Positions 29,087-37,716 are shown, numbered from the stretch's first letter. The stretch is 64,000 nt of DNA from Curvibacter sp. (GCA_020248905.1 JADCGR010000040.1:1-64000); one strand, 5' to 3'. Numbers and translations are program-made. The notes: generated from the letters alone by a model not told the origin.

Positions 29087-30283
29087 ATGTCCCTGTTCTC
29101 TGCCGTCGAAATGGCCCCGCGCGACCCCATCCTGGGTCTGAACGAGCAGTTCAACGCCGACACTAATCCCAACAAGGTCAACCTCGGCGTGGGCGTGTAT
29201 TTTGACGACAACGGCAAGCTCCCGCTGCTGCAATGCGTGCAGGCCGCCGAGAAAGCCATGATGGACAAGCCCACAGCCCGCGGCTACCTGCCCATTGACG
29301 GCATCGCTGCCTACGACGCGGCGGTCAAGAGCCTAGTCTTTGGCGCTGACAGTGAACCCGTCAAGAGCGGTCGCGTCGCCACCGTACAGAGCATCGGGGG
29401 CACCGGCGGCCTGAAGATCGGCGCTGACTTCCTCAAGCGCCTCAAACCCGGCGCCAAGGTGCTGATCTCCGACCCCAGCTGGGAAAACCACCGCGCACTG
29501 TTCACCAACGCCGGCTTCACGGTCGAGAGCTATCGCTACTATGACGCGGCCAAGCGCGGCGTGAACTTCACCGGCATGCTGGCCGATATCCATGCCGCCC
29601 CCGCAGGCACCATCGTGCTGCTGCACGCCTGCTGCCACAACCCCACGGGTTATGACATCACAGATGCCCAGTGGAACCAGGTCATCGCCGCCGTCAAGAG
29701 CAAGAACCTCGTGCCCTTCCTGGACATGGCCTACCAGGGTTTCGGCAATGGCATCGGCGAAGACGGCGCCGTGATCGGCAAGTTTGTTGCTGCCGGCCTG
29801 ACCTTCTTCGTCTCCACCAGTTTTTCCAAGAGCTTCAGCCTCTACGGCGAACGCGTGGGCGCCCTCTCCGTCCTGTGCACCAGCAAGGAAGAGGCGGACC
29901 GCGTGCTTAGCCAGCTCAAGATCGTGATCCGCACCAACTACAGCAACCCGCCTACCCACGGTGGCGCCGTTGTAGCTGCCGTGCTGAACAACCCGGAGCT
30001 TCGTGCCCTCTGGGAGAAGGAGCTTGCCGAGATGCGTGTGCGCATCAAGGCGATGCGCCAGAAGCTGGTCGACGGCCTCAAGGCCGCTGGCTTGAAGCAG
30101 GACATGGGCTTCATCACGAGCCAGGTCGGCATGTTCAGCTACTCCGGCCTTTCCAGGGACCAGATGGTGCGCCTGCGCAGCGAGTTTGGCGTCTACGGCA
30201 CCGACACCGGCCGCATGTGCGTGGCAGCACTCAATAGCAAGAACATCGACTACGTTTGCCGGGCCATCGCGAAGGTGGTCTGA
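29087..30283 (+). CDS. tyrB: Aromatic amino acid aminotransferase (aspartate aminotransferase family)
   Basis: 398 residues, the standard size. PLP enzyme of class Ia, moving amino groups between aromatic amino acids or aspartate and 2-oxoglutarate. The N-terminus ([19 protein letters not shown]) and [12 protein letters not shown] are family-typical; [11 protein letters not shown] and the PLP lysine in [18 protein letters not shown] are intact; the C-terminal arginine for the substrate carboxylate is in [10 protein letters not shown]. TyrB versus AspC specificity cannot be settled by eye. AGGA lies upstream of the ATG. Confidence 0.92.
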   Translation: MSLFSAVEMAPRDPILGLNEQFNADTNPNKVNLGVGVYFDDNGKLPLLQCVQAAEKAMMDKPTARGYLPIDGIAAYDAAVKSLVFGADSEPVKSGRVATVQSIGGTGGLKIGADFLKRLKPGAKVLISDPSWENHRALFTNAGFTVESYRYYDAAKRGVNFTGMLADIHAAPAGTIVLLHACCHNPTGYDITDAQWNQVIAAVKSKNLVPFLDMAYQGFGNGIGEDGAVIGKFVAAGLTFFVSTSFSKSFSLYGERVGALSVLCTSKEEADRVLSQLKIVIRTNYSNPPTHGGAVVAAVLNNPELRALWEKELAEMRVRIKAMRQKLVDGLKAAGLKQDMGFITSQVGMFSYSGLSRDQMVRLRSEFGVYGTDTGRMCVAALNSKNIDYVCRAIAKVV

Positions 30284-30408
30284 TTACTCACGGCCCGTTT
30301 GCCCAAAGTACACAAGCTGCCCTCAAGCATTTTTTTTCAGATGGCCTGTGTGCGGTCCCGCGCCGGGCTTATCATGATCAACAGGTCCGTGCCACAAACC
30401 CAAACAAG

Positions 30409-31200
30409 ATGACGAGTAGCGATCACGACGATTCTGATTTCTCCCCAAGCGTGACGCCTGAAGAGACTGCCAGTGTCGCCGATGAGGTGACGTCTGCTGA
30501 ACGCGAAGCCGCCGCGCCCAGCGACTACCCTTTCGTCGCCATGCAGCTGAAGGTGGGCAACCGTCTGCAGGTGCAACCCCCCAGCCGCATCAGCATGGAC
30601 CGCAGCTTCGTGCGCCTGATTGGCTACCTGCAGAAACACAGTCTGCTTATCACCGCGCCCAGGAACAGCCTGGGCGCCATCCTGCCCCTGGCCGAGGGCG
30701 ACACGCTGGTGCTGCGTGCCTTCTCGGGTCAGAACGCCTTCGCCTTTGCCTGCGATGTTCAGCGCGTCTGTCGCGCGCCCTACAACTACCTGCACCTCGT
30801 CTTCCCGGCCTCAGTCCAGGGAACGATGATCCGCAAGGCGCCGCGCGTTCGGACCAAGGTCGGCGTCAGCGTGAGCAATGCCCGGACGCATCACCGCGAG
30901 CTCGTTGGCGTGATTTCCAACCTCAGCGCCAACGGCGCCCTGCTTGACGGGCCGCGCGACATGGCCGAGGAAGGTGACCGGCTGTCGCTGGCGTTCCGCC
31001 TCAAGCTGCATGGCCTCGACAACAGCCTCAACGTGCAAGCCGTGGTCCGCGCGATCCTTACCGACGAGAAACTGGAGCAAAGCGGCACCTCGCTCGTGCA
31101 CTTTGGTCTGGAATTCGTCGATTTGACGCCGCAGGACCAGATGGTGCTCAAGAGCATGGTCTACCAGAAGATGATTGAAGATCCGCAGTCCGTGACCTGA
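30409..31200 (+). CDS. YcgR-like PilZ-domain c-di-GMP effector
   Basis: 263 residues from the ATG at 30409; the frame is open back to 30256, overlapping the aminotransferase, but that part is not conserved-looking. An acidic N-terminus (about 1-40) is followed by a YcgR-type N-terminal domain (about 45-140) and a PilZ domain (about 145-255). PilZ binding motifs: the arginine cluster RKAPRVRTKV and, about 25 residues on, NLSANGALLDG. Such proteins slow flagellar motors or alter other motility outputs on binding c-di-GMP. A likely source of the signal in this window is the GGDEF-EAL phytochrome at the right end, but that link is inference. Confidence 0.85.
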   Translation: MTSSDHDDSDFSPSVTPEETASVADEVTSAEREAAAPSDYPFVAMQLKVGNRLQVQPPSRISMDRSFVRLIGYLQKHSLLITAPRNSLGAILPLAEGDTLVLRAFSGQNAFAFACDVQRVCRAPYNYLHLVFPASVQGTMIRKAPRVRTKVGVSVSNARTHHRELVGVISNLSANGALLDGPRDMAEEGDRLSLAFRLKLHGLDNSLNVQAVVRAILTDEKLEQSGTSLVHFGLEFVDLTPQDQMVLKSMVYQKMIEDPQSVT

Positions 31201-31358
31201 ACGGCGCCGGCCTCGCGGTTTCCGGGAGAAGTAAGCGTGCGTCTTTTGTGCGAAGCGGGGACGAAATAGGGCTGGCGACCTAACTGTGGCCGAGGGGGAT
31301 GCGCGCGGCCCGCTCAACCGCTATATTGCACTGCGGCAAACCAAACGGCGAGATAACC

Positions 31359-32666
31359 ATGCTTTACCAGCTTTATGAAACCCAACGCTCCCTGATGGAG
31401 CCCTTCGCCGAACTGGCCCAGGCGGCAGCAAAGGCCTTTAACAACCCTCTGTCGCCGCTGGCCCACCTGCCGCAGGCCCAGCGCATGGCCGCGGGCTATG
31501 CCCTGCTACATCGTCTGGGTAAGGACTACGAAAAACCTGAATTCGGTGTCCGCACAGTGGCGGTGGACGGCTTGGACGTGGCTATCCACGAGCGTGTGGA
31601 GCTGGACAAGCCTTTTTGCGAGTTGCGGCGCTTCAAGCGCTTTTCCGACGACCCGGCGACGCTGACCAAGCTTAAGACCCAGCCCGTGGTGCTGATCGTC
31701 GCCCCGCTCTCGGGCCACTACGCCACCCTGCTGCGCGACACCGTGCGCACCATGCTCAAGGACCACAAGGTCTACATCACCGACTGGAAGAACGCGCGCA
31801 CTGTGCCCCTGTCCGAGGGTGAGTTCCACCTGGACGACTACGTCAACTATGTGCAGGAATTCATCCGGCACCTGCAGAAAGAGTATGGCAACTGCCACGT
31901 CATGAGCGTGTGCCAGCCCACGGTGCCGGTGCTCGCGGCCGTGTCGCTGATGGCCAGCCGCGGAGAGACGACGCCGCTGTCGATGACGATGATGGGTGGC
32001 CCCATTGACGCGCGCCGCTCCCCCACGGCCGTCAACAACTTGGCCATGACCAAAAGCCACAGCTGGTTCGAGAACAACGTGATCTTCCGCGTCCCCAGCA
32101 ACTTCCCCGGAGCGGGCCGCAGGGTCTACCCTGGCTTCTTGCAGCACGCCGGCTTCGTGGCCATGAACCCGGACCACCACGCCAAGAGCCACTACGACTA
32201 CTTCGAGCACCTGCTCAAGGGTGACGACACCAGCGCCGAAGCGCACCGCCAGTTCTACGACGAGTACAACGCCGTGCTCGACATGGACGCGCATTACTAC
32301 CTAGAAACCATCAAAACCGTGTTCCAGGATTTCAGCCTTGTGCAAGGCACTTGGGACGTGAAGAACGCCGCTGGCGAGATCGAGCGTGTGCGCCCACAGG
32401 ACATCCAGACCACGGCCCTGCTGTCTGTTGAAGGCGAGCTCGACGATATCTCAGGCTCCGGCCAGACCGAAGCGGCCCACGGCCTGTGCGTTGGTGTGCC
32501 AGTGCACCGCAAGCGCCATTACGAAGCCAAGGGCGCGGGGCACTACGGCATCTTTTCAGGCCTGCGCTGGCGTGAGCTCGTCTATCCCCTGGTGCGCGAC
32601 TTTGTCCGCGATCACAACACGCCCCTCAAGGCGGGCAGGGGCAGGTCTGCCCGGTCTGCCGCTTGA
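31359..32666 (+). CDS. phaZ: Intracellular polyhydroxybutyrate depolymerase
   Basis: 435 residues from the ATG at 31359 (MLYQLYETQRSLMEPFAELA). Hydrolyses stored polyhydroxyalkanoate. The family uses a cysteine nucleophile; here it is Cys185 in NCHVMSVCQPTVPVLAAV, with the acid and histidine of the C-terminal depolymerase domain in EGELDDISGSGQTEAAH and AGHYGIFSGLRW. It is preceded by 158 bases without a gene and has no neighbouring pha synthesis gene. Implies the cell makes PHB granules. Confidence 0.94.
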   Translation: MLYQLYETQRSLMEPFAELAQAAAKAFNNPLSPLAHLPQAQRMAAGYALLHRLGKDYEKPEFGVRTVAVDGLDVAIHERVELDKPFCELRRFKRFSDDPATLTKLKTQPVVLIVAPLSGHYATLLRDTVRTMLKDHKVYITDWKNARTVPLSEGEFHLDDYVNYVQEFIRHLQKEYGNCHVMSVCQPTVPVLAAVSLMASRGETTPLSMTMMGGPIDARRSPTAVNNLAMTKSHSWFENNVIFRVPSNFPGAGRRVYPGFLQHAGFVAMNPDHHAKSHYDYFEHLLKGDDTSAEAHRQFYDEYNAVLDMDAHYYLETIKTVFQDFSLVQGTWDVKNAAGEIERVRPQDIQTTALLSVEGELDDISGSGQTEAAHGLCVGVPVHRKRHYEAKGAGHYGIFSGLRWRELVYPLVRDFVRDHNTPLKAGRGRSARSAA

Positions 32667-32711
32667 GGGCCTGCGCGGGATAATGCGGGCCTGCGCCCGT
32701 CCACGCCCGCC

Positions 32712-33374
32712 ATGTCCGCCTCTGCCGACCAGATCCTCGCCCTCCTGCCGCAGACCCAGTGCACACGCTGCGGCTACCCGGACTGCGCCGGCTACGCCCG
32801 AGCCATCGCTGCCAGCGAGGCGCCCATCAACCAGTGCCCGCCGGGCGGCGCCGAGGGCATAGAAAGGCTAGCCAAACTCACGGGGCAGTCCGTGCAGCCC
32901 CTGAACCCTGTGTTCGGAGTGGAGGGCCCGATGACGGGCGCCATCATTGACGAGGACTGGTGCATTGGCTGCACGATGTGCCTCAAGGCCTGCCCCACCG
33001 ATGCCATCGTCGGCACCAACAAGCGCATGCACACCGTGATCGAGGCATGGTGCACCGGCTGCGAGCTCTGCATTCCGGTCTGCCCGGTGGACTGCATCCG
33101 CATGGAGAACGTCAGCGACGAGCGCACCGGCTGGGCCGCGTGGTCGCAGTCGCAGGCCGACACCGCCCGCCGCCGCTACGACTTCCATGTGCTGCGCCTG
33201 CAGCACGAAACGGCCGAGAACGAGCGACGTCTTGAAGCCAAAGCCCACGCCAAGCTAGCCGATCTACCCGCGCACAGCCTCCAGACGGACCCCGCGGTGC
33301 TGGAGAAAAAGCGGGCGGTGATCCAAGCAGCCCTGGCCAGTGCGCGCGCGCGGCAGCAGCCCCCGCCGGGCTGA
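32712..33374 (+). CDS. rsxB: RnfB/RsxB-like iron-sulfur electron transfer protein, isolated from other rnf genes
   Basis: 220 residues. The N-terminal Fe-S domain has CTRCGYPDCAGYA with a fourth cysteine in NQCPPGG; it is followed by two [4Fe-4S] ferredoxin motifs, CIGCTMCLKACP and CTGCELCIPVCP. The hydrophobic anchor found in classical RnfB is missing: the protein starts directly with the Fe-S domain (QILALLPQTQCTRCGY). The C-terminus is charged and helical. No rnfA/C/D/G/E genes are nearby. It probably acts as a soluble ferredoxin-like electron carrier; partner unknown. Confidence 0.88.
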   Translation: MSASADQILALLPQTQCTRCGYPDCAGYARAIAASEAPINQCPPGGAEGIERLAKLTGQSVQPLNPVFGVEGPMTGAIIDEDWCIGCTMCLKACPTDAIVGTNKRMHTVIEAWCTGCELCIPVCPVDCIRMENVSDERTGWAAWSQSQADTARRRYDFHVLRLQHETAENERRLEAKAHAKLADLPAHSLQTDPAVLEKKRAVIQAALASARARQQPPPG

Positions 33375-33522
33375 ATCCCGGCAGCACTTCCAGGACTGCC
33401 GCGTGACAATGCACGCGCCCGCTGTACCGTCCCGCCTACAGTGACCGGAGAAGAGTCTGGCATCCTGCCAGACAGACACCCGAAAGCGTCCTTCCCGTCT
33501 GGCCCGAACCCTGAAGAGCACT

Positions 33523-33687
33523 ATGCCGAACGCCTCTGCTCTCCCGACCTGTCGTCTGCTGGCTGAGCTACTGATCATCGTCGCTGCGGCGGTGCTGCTC
33601 TCCCACCTGGCCCGCGCCGTCATCGGATTTCCCCGCGAGGATGCCTACGATTTCCGCGTCGATGGACTGTTGCTGACCATACTTTGA
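33523..33687 (+). CDS. Small hypothetical membrane protein, possibly truncated
   Basis: 54 residues, MPNASALPTCRLLAELLIIV and onward, with one predicted membrane helix at about 12-30 and a short polar tail. The ATG has only a weak upstream A/G-rich site (ctgaagagc). I recognise no family. The G+C-rich sequence ends at its stop, where AT-richer foreign-looking sequence starts, so the gene may have been cut by an insertion there. Confidence 0.35.
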   Translation: MPNASALPTCRLLAELLIIVAAAVLLSHLARAVIGFPREDAYDFRVDGLLLTIL

Positions 33688-33833
33688 TGAAATCAGTGTC
33701 ATTTGCGCTTTTTATAGTATCCGCTCTTCGCGGGTTGATGCCGATATTTGGTGTTTGCCGCGTAGGCGGCATCTTTGGGTTTTCGTCTCTGGAGGTGTAT
33801 GCCATGGGGAAAAAGTACTCTGAGCAGGGCGCA
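33688..33833. other. AT-richer foreign-looking segment with competing hairpins
   Basis: Composition drops clearly in A+T terms here (for example cgctttttatagtatccgc). A stem TGCCGC/GCGGCA (33756-33771) followed by atctttgggttttc looks terminator-like; the alternative pairing GATGCCG (33737-33743) with CGGCATC (33767-33773) excludes it. Then a ribosome site TGGAGG precedes an ATG at 33803 coding for MGKKYSEQ, which resembles the first residues of IS3-type transposases, before running out of frame into the DUF2147 remnant. Probably an insertion-sequence end. Confidence 0.4.
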
Positions 33834-33973
33834 AAGGGGGCATCATCCTCAATCCGGAGGACGGCAAGCTCTACAAGCTGCGCCTAAAGCTGGAAGACGA
33901 CGGCAAGACATTGGAAGTTCGTGGCATACATCGCCATGTTCTTCCGCAACCAGAGATGGCAGCGCGTCGATTA
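33834..33973 (+). pseudogene. DUF2147 protein remnant (C-terminal end, frameshifted)
   Basis: Allowing one missing base near 33834 and one extra A near 33924, the sequence reads GIILNPEDGKLYKLRLKLED, then DGKTLEVRGYIAMFFRNQRW and QRVD with a TAA at 33971-33973. This follows the conserved C-terminal pattern of DUF2147 proteins (G..L.P..GK.Y...L.L.D.GK.L.VRGY). The N-terminal two thirds are absent. The stop abuts the IS21 fragment directly. Confidence 0.55.
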
Positions 33974-34460
33974 ACGGTAAACGTTTGCTGCGGGCGTTGC
34001 GCGGTGTGCCACCGGCTCGGCGGCGAGTTCAAGCATGCGGGATACCATCTTCCCTAGCGGCGGCGGCGCGGTCACGCGCTCGGTCAAGGAGCCTCGTAAT
34101 GCTTAGGGTCGATCACTAGCCGGTGCTGCGTTTGGCGGGCGTGGACGGCCATGATCGCGCTCTCGGCCCCGGGATCTTCACGATCGTCGCCCACCCGCGC
34201 ACTTCCACGTGGGTCAGCACGAGGCGGAACGGAACGCTGTACTACCGGCTCTCGAAGCTCACCCGCCCGTCGATGCCGACTCGCCGGATGAGCACCATGT
34301 CGGACGGCTTCGGCAGTATCTTGTGCAACGCGCCCAGCACGATCCGCTCGGTCTGACAGGTCGCCCACATCAAGGGGCCGGTCCCCGGGAAGCGTCGACG
34401 CCGCGCGCCCTTCTCGCTGCGCTCGTCGCTCAAGGCCTGCACCTCGGCAAGGTGCAGCAG
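33974..34460 (-). pseudogene. IS21-type IstA transposase, C-terminal remnant
   Basis: Minus-strand fragments in several frames line up as one protein: SDMVLIRRVGIDGRVSFESR, a TAG in place of an expected tyrosine, YSVPFRLVLTHVEVRGWATI, then after a frameshift AESAIMAVHARQTQHRLVID and PKHYEAP, and after another shift LTERVTAPPPLGKMVSRMLE and LAAEPV. This is the order and spacing of the IstA C-terminus (F.G.YYSVP, V.VRG, RL.IDP.HYEG, LGKM). At least two frameshifts and one stop make it dead. The upstream part beyond about 34440 is not clearly IstA. Confidence 0.65.
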
Positions 34461-34463
34461 CCA

Positions 34464-34713
34464 CTTGCGCCGCATCCAGCAGCCGGCCGTCGCCTGTTAT
34501 ACGTCCGCAGGGGGCGCCTCTCAGGGCCTTGGCGCCTGCCGCTTCGTGACGCTTGCAGACGTCGAATACGCCTGTGCGGCTCAACCCAGTCTGTTGCGCG
34601 ATTTCGTCGTAGGTCCGACCCGCCTTGCGCAGTCGGAAGACTTGCACGCGCCTCTCATGCCGCGCATCGCGCGACAGCGTTCTCATGTCGGCTGCTTCCA
34701 TCCCCCCTCGCAT
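34464..34713 (-). pseudogene. IS630-type transposase, N-terminal remnant
   Basis: From about 34713 the minus strand encodes EAADMRTLSRDARHERRVQV, FRLRKAGRTYDEIAQQTGLS and RTGVFDVCKRHEAAGAKALR, the helix-turn-helix start of IS630-family transposases. The similarity ends at LLDAAQ (about 34464), where the frame runs into unrelated sequence and then the IS21 fragment. The catalytic DDE part is missing. Confidence 0.7.
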
Positions 34714-34766
34714 GATGGCGCATTCGAATATTTCAAGCTGAGTAACACCGAATCAACATATTTCAC

Positions 34767-35780
34767 TCATGGTAGCTCAATTTTTTCGGCAGTTGATCTG
34801 AAGCCGTTAGGCGAACGCCCTGTCGCTCGCTTGAAGGCACGCGCAAACGCTGAAGCACTTTCGTAGCCCACTGCCGTCGCGATCTCACCGACACTTTCCC
34901 CCGTCTCCCTCAGTCTCTGGGCGGCCAACTGCATGCGCCACCACTGCAGATATTCACCTGGAGTCTGTCCCAGGTGCGCCTGGAAGCGATTGAAAAAAGC
35001 AGTTCGGGAAAGGTGGGCGAGTTCTGACAATTCAGCCAGCGTCCAGCGATGCTCAGGCTGTGTGTGCATGGCAATCAGGGGCCCCGTCAATCTCTCGTCA
35101 GCAGCGGCGGCAAGCCAACCGCTGTCAGCTCGCACACCCATCAAGGCTCGATGTAAGGTCTGAATGAAAAGGATCTCGGCGGCCCGACGCAGCACAGCGG
35201 ATGACGCGCCTCCTGCCTGGGATGCTTCCTGCCTGACCAGCGTGAGCATGGCCGAGATGCGATCACTGCCTGCACTGCCATGGCGCAAAACCACCATGGC
35301 CGGTGGTGCCGATACGACTGCCTTGGCCATTGCGGCGTCGCTGATGAAACTCGCTGTCAGCAGGCGAGTACGCGCTCCCCCGCCGTCGTAGGCAAAGGTC
35401 GTCGCGATACGGTCACGCCGGTCAATCGCAGCCACCGCCTCAACCGGAACGGCTGCTCTGCCGGGACGGTCCGCAACCACGTGCACGTTGTCGCGGGGCA
35501 GCAGAACGATGTCTCCAGCACCAAGCCGGACGTGATCTTTCTGGCCGGCGAGATGAACGACGCACTCTCCCTCAAGCACCGCATGAAGCGCGGCCAGACG
35601 ATCGCCAGGGAGCTTGAACGCCCAGGGTGCTCCGAGTTCGCTGATGCAAAAAAACCAGCCCTGGAAACGCAAGGTATCCAGTACCTGTCCGATTAGCTGC
35701 GCTTTAGGTGAACGCTCGGCATCAAGTAACGTACTTTCGGGCGCGCGCCGCGATCGCTTGATGCCTATCCTCGAGGCCAT
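34767..35780 (-). CDS. AraC-family regulator with N-terminal cupin domain
   Basis: 337 residues from the ATG at 35780. An N-terminal cupin-type ligand domain of the AraC-binding-6 kind spans about 30-200 (WFFCISELGAPWAFKLPGDR, LHAVLEGECVVHL, GAGDIVLLPRDNVHVV); the C-terminal AraC DNA-binding domain (about 238-330) has two helix-turn-helix units (TLAELSELAHLSRTAFFNRF and EIATAVGYESASAFARAFKR). It is divergent from the dioxygenase gene with only 20 bases between start codons, so it very likely controls that cassette. Genes of this kind often sit beside oxidoreductases and sense small electrophiles or aromatics; its ligand here is unknown. Confidence 0.9.
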   Translation of the reverse strand: MASRIGIKRSRRAPESTLLDAERSPKAQLIGQVLDTLRFQGWFFCISELGAPWAFKLPGDRLAALHAVLEGECVVHLAGQKDHVRLGAGDIVLLPRDNVHVVADRPGRAAVPVEAVAAIDRRDRIATTFAYDGGGARTRLLTASFISDAAMAKAVVSAPPAMVVLRHGSAGSDRISAMLTLVRQEASQAGGASSAVLRRAAEILFIQTLHRALMGVRADSGWLAAAADERLTGPLIAMHTQPEHRWTLAELSELAHLSRTAFFNRFQAHLGQTPGEYLQWWRMQLAAQRLRETGESVGEIATAVGYESASAFARAFKRATGRSPNGFRSTAEKIELP

Positions 35781-35800
35781 CAAAACTCTCCGCTTAGATC

Positions 35801-36484
35801 ATGATGCAATTTTCCAATGATAATCGCCGCAAATTCATCGCTTGGCTCGTAGGAACGCTCATGTCGGCGCCGCTGGTTGCGGAAACGTCCACGAAGCTCA
35901 AACCCACACCCGCGGTCACTGTTGGACCTTTCTACCCGCCGCAGCCGATGGGTTTGCCCTTCTTCGGGGCCAAGCCCCTGAGTCCTTTGCCCGAGGGTAA
36001 CGATTTGACGATCGGGCCCGGTGGCAAACAGAGCGAGGGCGAAAAGATCAGCTTGAGCGGCCGGGTGATGAACACTGCGGGACAAGTTCTTCCAGGGATT
36101 CGTGTCGAAATTTGGCAGGTTGACGCACGCGGCCATTACGTCGTCGAGAAGGCGGCCGATAAAGATCCGGGCTTCGCCGGCTACGGTGCAGTCAGCACCG
36201 ACGCCGCTGGACGCTACACATTCACCACGATTCGGCCTCAGGGTTACGCACGCTACGGCGGCTTGATCAAGCGAGCGGCCCACATTCACCTTCGGGTTTC
36301 AGGCGCGGGCCTGACGCCATTTGCAACCGAGGTCTGGTTTGCGGGCGCTCCCGGCAACGAGCGCGACAGCTTCGTCAGCAGGATAGACGACCCGCAGTTG
36401 CGCGACCGGATGCTGGTGCGTCTCTCAAAGCTTGAGGGTGGGCACCCGAGCGGTACCTTTGATGTGGTCGTGCCTGATGCGTAG
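35801..36484 (+). CDS. Exported intradiol ring-cleavage dioxygenase-like protein
   Basis: 227 residues. The N-terminus has an arginine pair and a hydrophobic stretch (NRRKFIAWLVGTLMSAPLVA), suggesting Tat or Sec export. The remainder has the protocatechuate 3,4-dioxygenase/catechol dioxygenase beta-fold with all four non-heme iron ligands identifiable: Tyr113 (DARGHYVVE), Tyr149 (IRPQGYARY), His161 and His163 (AAHIHLRV). Cytoplasmic ring-cleavage enzymes lack a signal, so this belongs to the exported intradiol-dioxygenase-like group, whose substrates are mostly unknown. First gene of a three-gene set with an NAD(P)-binding protein and a cytochrome b561. Confidence 0.85.
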   Translation: MMQFSNDNRRKFIAWLVGTLMSAPLVAETSTKLKPTPAVTVGPFYPPQPMGLPFFGAKPLSPLPEGNDLTIGPGGKQSEGEKISLSGRVMNTAGQVLPGIRVEIWQVDARGHYVVEKAADKDPGFAGYGAVSTDAAGRYTFTTIRPQGYARYGGLIKRAAHIHLRVSGAGLTPFATEVWFAGAPGNERDSFVSRIDDPQLRDRMLVRLSKLEGGHPSGTFDVVVPDA

Positions 36485-36493
36485 GGAGTGAGT

Positions 36494-37144
36494 ATGAAGT
36501 TGCTTGTCTTGGGCGCATCTGGCGCGACTGGCCAACATGTTTGCAGGCTTGCGCAAGAGGCTGGCTGGGTCATACATGCGTTTGTTCGATCCCAAGCTGC
36601 CGCATCACGGCTGAACCCTGCGCACGAACATTCGATCGGTGACCCCACGGATCCTAAGGCTGTTGCTCGGGCGATGGTCGACTCAGATGCAGTGGCGGTG
36701 TGCTTGGGTATATCTCGGCAAACACGATCACCCTTCGCAGCACCGGTGTCTCCCCTGGACCTCACCTCACGATCCGTCGAGGCGGTCCTACAGGCGATGC
36801 ATGCGCAGAACACTCGGCGGATTGTTTACGTCAGCGCTTTTGGTGCCAGTGAAAGCTGGTCATCCATACCGTGGTGGGGACGCGCATTTCTCGGTCTGAC
36901 GCAGGTGCGCCACTCCATGGTCGACCACACACGAAGCGAAGCTCTGCTGGCTCGGTCTGGCCTCGATTGGACGTCTCTGCGTCCGATGATGCTGGACGAT
37001 GCCTCGAGTTCGGACGCCGCGCGAGAAATGAAGTCAGGGGACTCGCTGCTGAAAAAAGTCTCCAGAGAGGCGCTGGCTCGTACAGTGATCCAGGCACTCA
37101 ACGATCACTCGACCATCGGACGTTCGATCGCCCTTGTCCCATGA
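36494..37144 (+). CDS. NAD(P)-binding NmrA/SDR-like protein
   Basis: 216 residues from the ATG at 36494, chosen for GGGAG at good distance; an in-frame GTG two codons upstream is possible. The Rossmann start MKLLVLGASGATGQHVCRLA is of the atypical SDR/NmrA type; RRIVYVSAFGASES and RSEALLARSGLDWTSLRP are typical of NAD(P)H-binding epimerase-like proteins. The YxxxK catalytic pair of classical SDRs is not evident. Substrate unknown. It starts 9 bases after the dioxygenase gene. Confidence 0.82.
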   Translation: MKLLVLGASGATGQHVCRLAQEAGWVIHAFVRSQAAASRLNPAHEHSIGDPTDPKAVARAMVDSDAVAVCLGISRQTRSPFAAPVSPLDLTSRSVEAVLQAMHAQNTRRIVYVSAFGASESWSSIPWWGRAFLGLTQVRHSMVDHTRSEALLARSGLDWTSLRPMMLDDASSSDAAREMKSGDSLLKKVSREALARTVIQALNDHSTIGRSIALVP

Positions 37145-37179
37145 AATACGAAACCTGAATTAGAGAGGCAGCAAGACCC

Positions 37180-37716
37180 ATGACGACCCATCGTTATCAC
37201 ACGGCGCTTGTGGTGCTGCATTGGTTACTTGGTTTCATGATCCTGCTGGGTCTGATCATGGGGACTTTCTCCCTGGAACGCCTGCCGAATTCTCAGCCGG
37301 AAAAACTCGATAGTCTCAGAGGCCACATGATCAATGGCCTTGCGATCGGCGTACTGATGATCGTTCGACTCGTCGTGCGCTCACTGACCCGCCGCCCCCC
37401 ACCGCCAAGCATCGGCTTTGCCTGGGCAAACAGGGTGGCACAGCGGGTCCACCTTGCGCTCTATTGTGTTGTTCTTCTGATGGTCGCAAGCGGTTTGGCA
37501 CTCGCCCTTGAGACCCATCTTCCATCCATCCTGTTTAGCCAATCTGCGCAGCCTCTGCCGGGATCCTTCGACGGATTCTGGACCCGGACGGCTCATGCCA
37601 TTCTCGCAAAGCTGTTGATGGCGCTAATCCTTCTTCATGTTGGAGCGGCACTCTGGCATCACTACATCCTTCGCGACCGGTTGCTGCGGCGCATGGGCTT
37701 GGGCCCAAGGCAATGA
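37180..37716 (+). CDS. Cytochrome b561-family membrane protein
   Basis: 178 residues with four predicted membrane helices (about 9-29, 50-68, 88-108 and 138-160). Histidines that could bind two hemes occur in LVVLHWLLGF, LDSLRGHMINGLAIG, RVHLALYCVV and LLHVGAALWHHYILRD. Such proteins pass electrons between quinones and periplasmic acceptors. It follows the NAD(P)-binding gene by 35 bases, with AGAGAGGCAG before the ATG, and ends the cassette; it could link the exported enzyme to the respiratory chain (inference). Confidence 0.88.
   Translation: MTTHRYHTALVVLHWLLGFMILLGLIMGTFSLERLPNSQPEKLDSLRGHMINGLAIGVLMIVRLVVRSLTRRPPPPSIGFAWANRVAQRVHLALYCVVLLMVASGLALALETHLPSILFSQSAQPLPGSFDGFWTRTAHAILAKLLMALILLHVGAALWHHYILRDRLLRRMGLGPRQ

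Noticed and set aside
33750-33780. Possible single CRISPR-like repeat (GTTTGCCGCGTAGGCGGCAT region)
   Set aside because: Palindromic and superficially like a type I-F repeat, but only one copy exists, with no spacers and no cas genes in the window.
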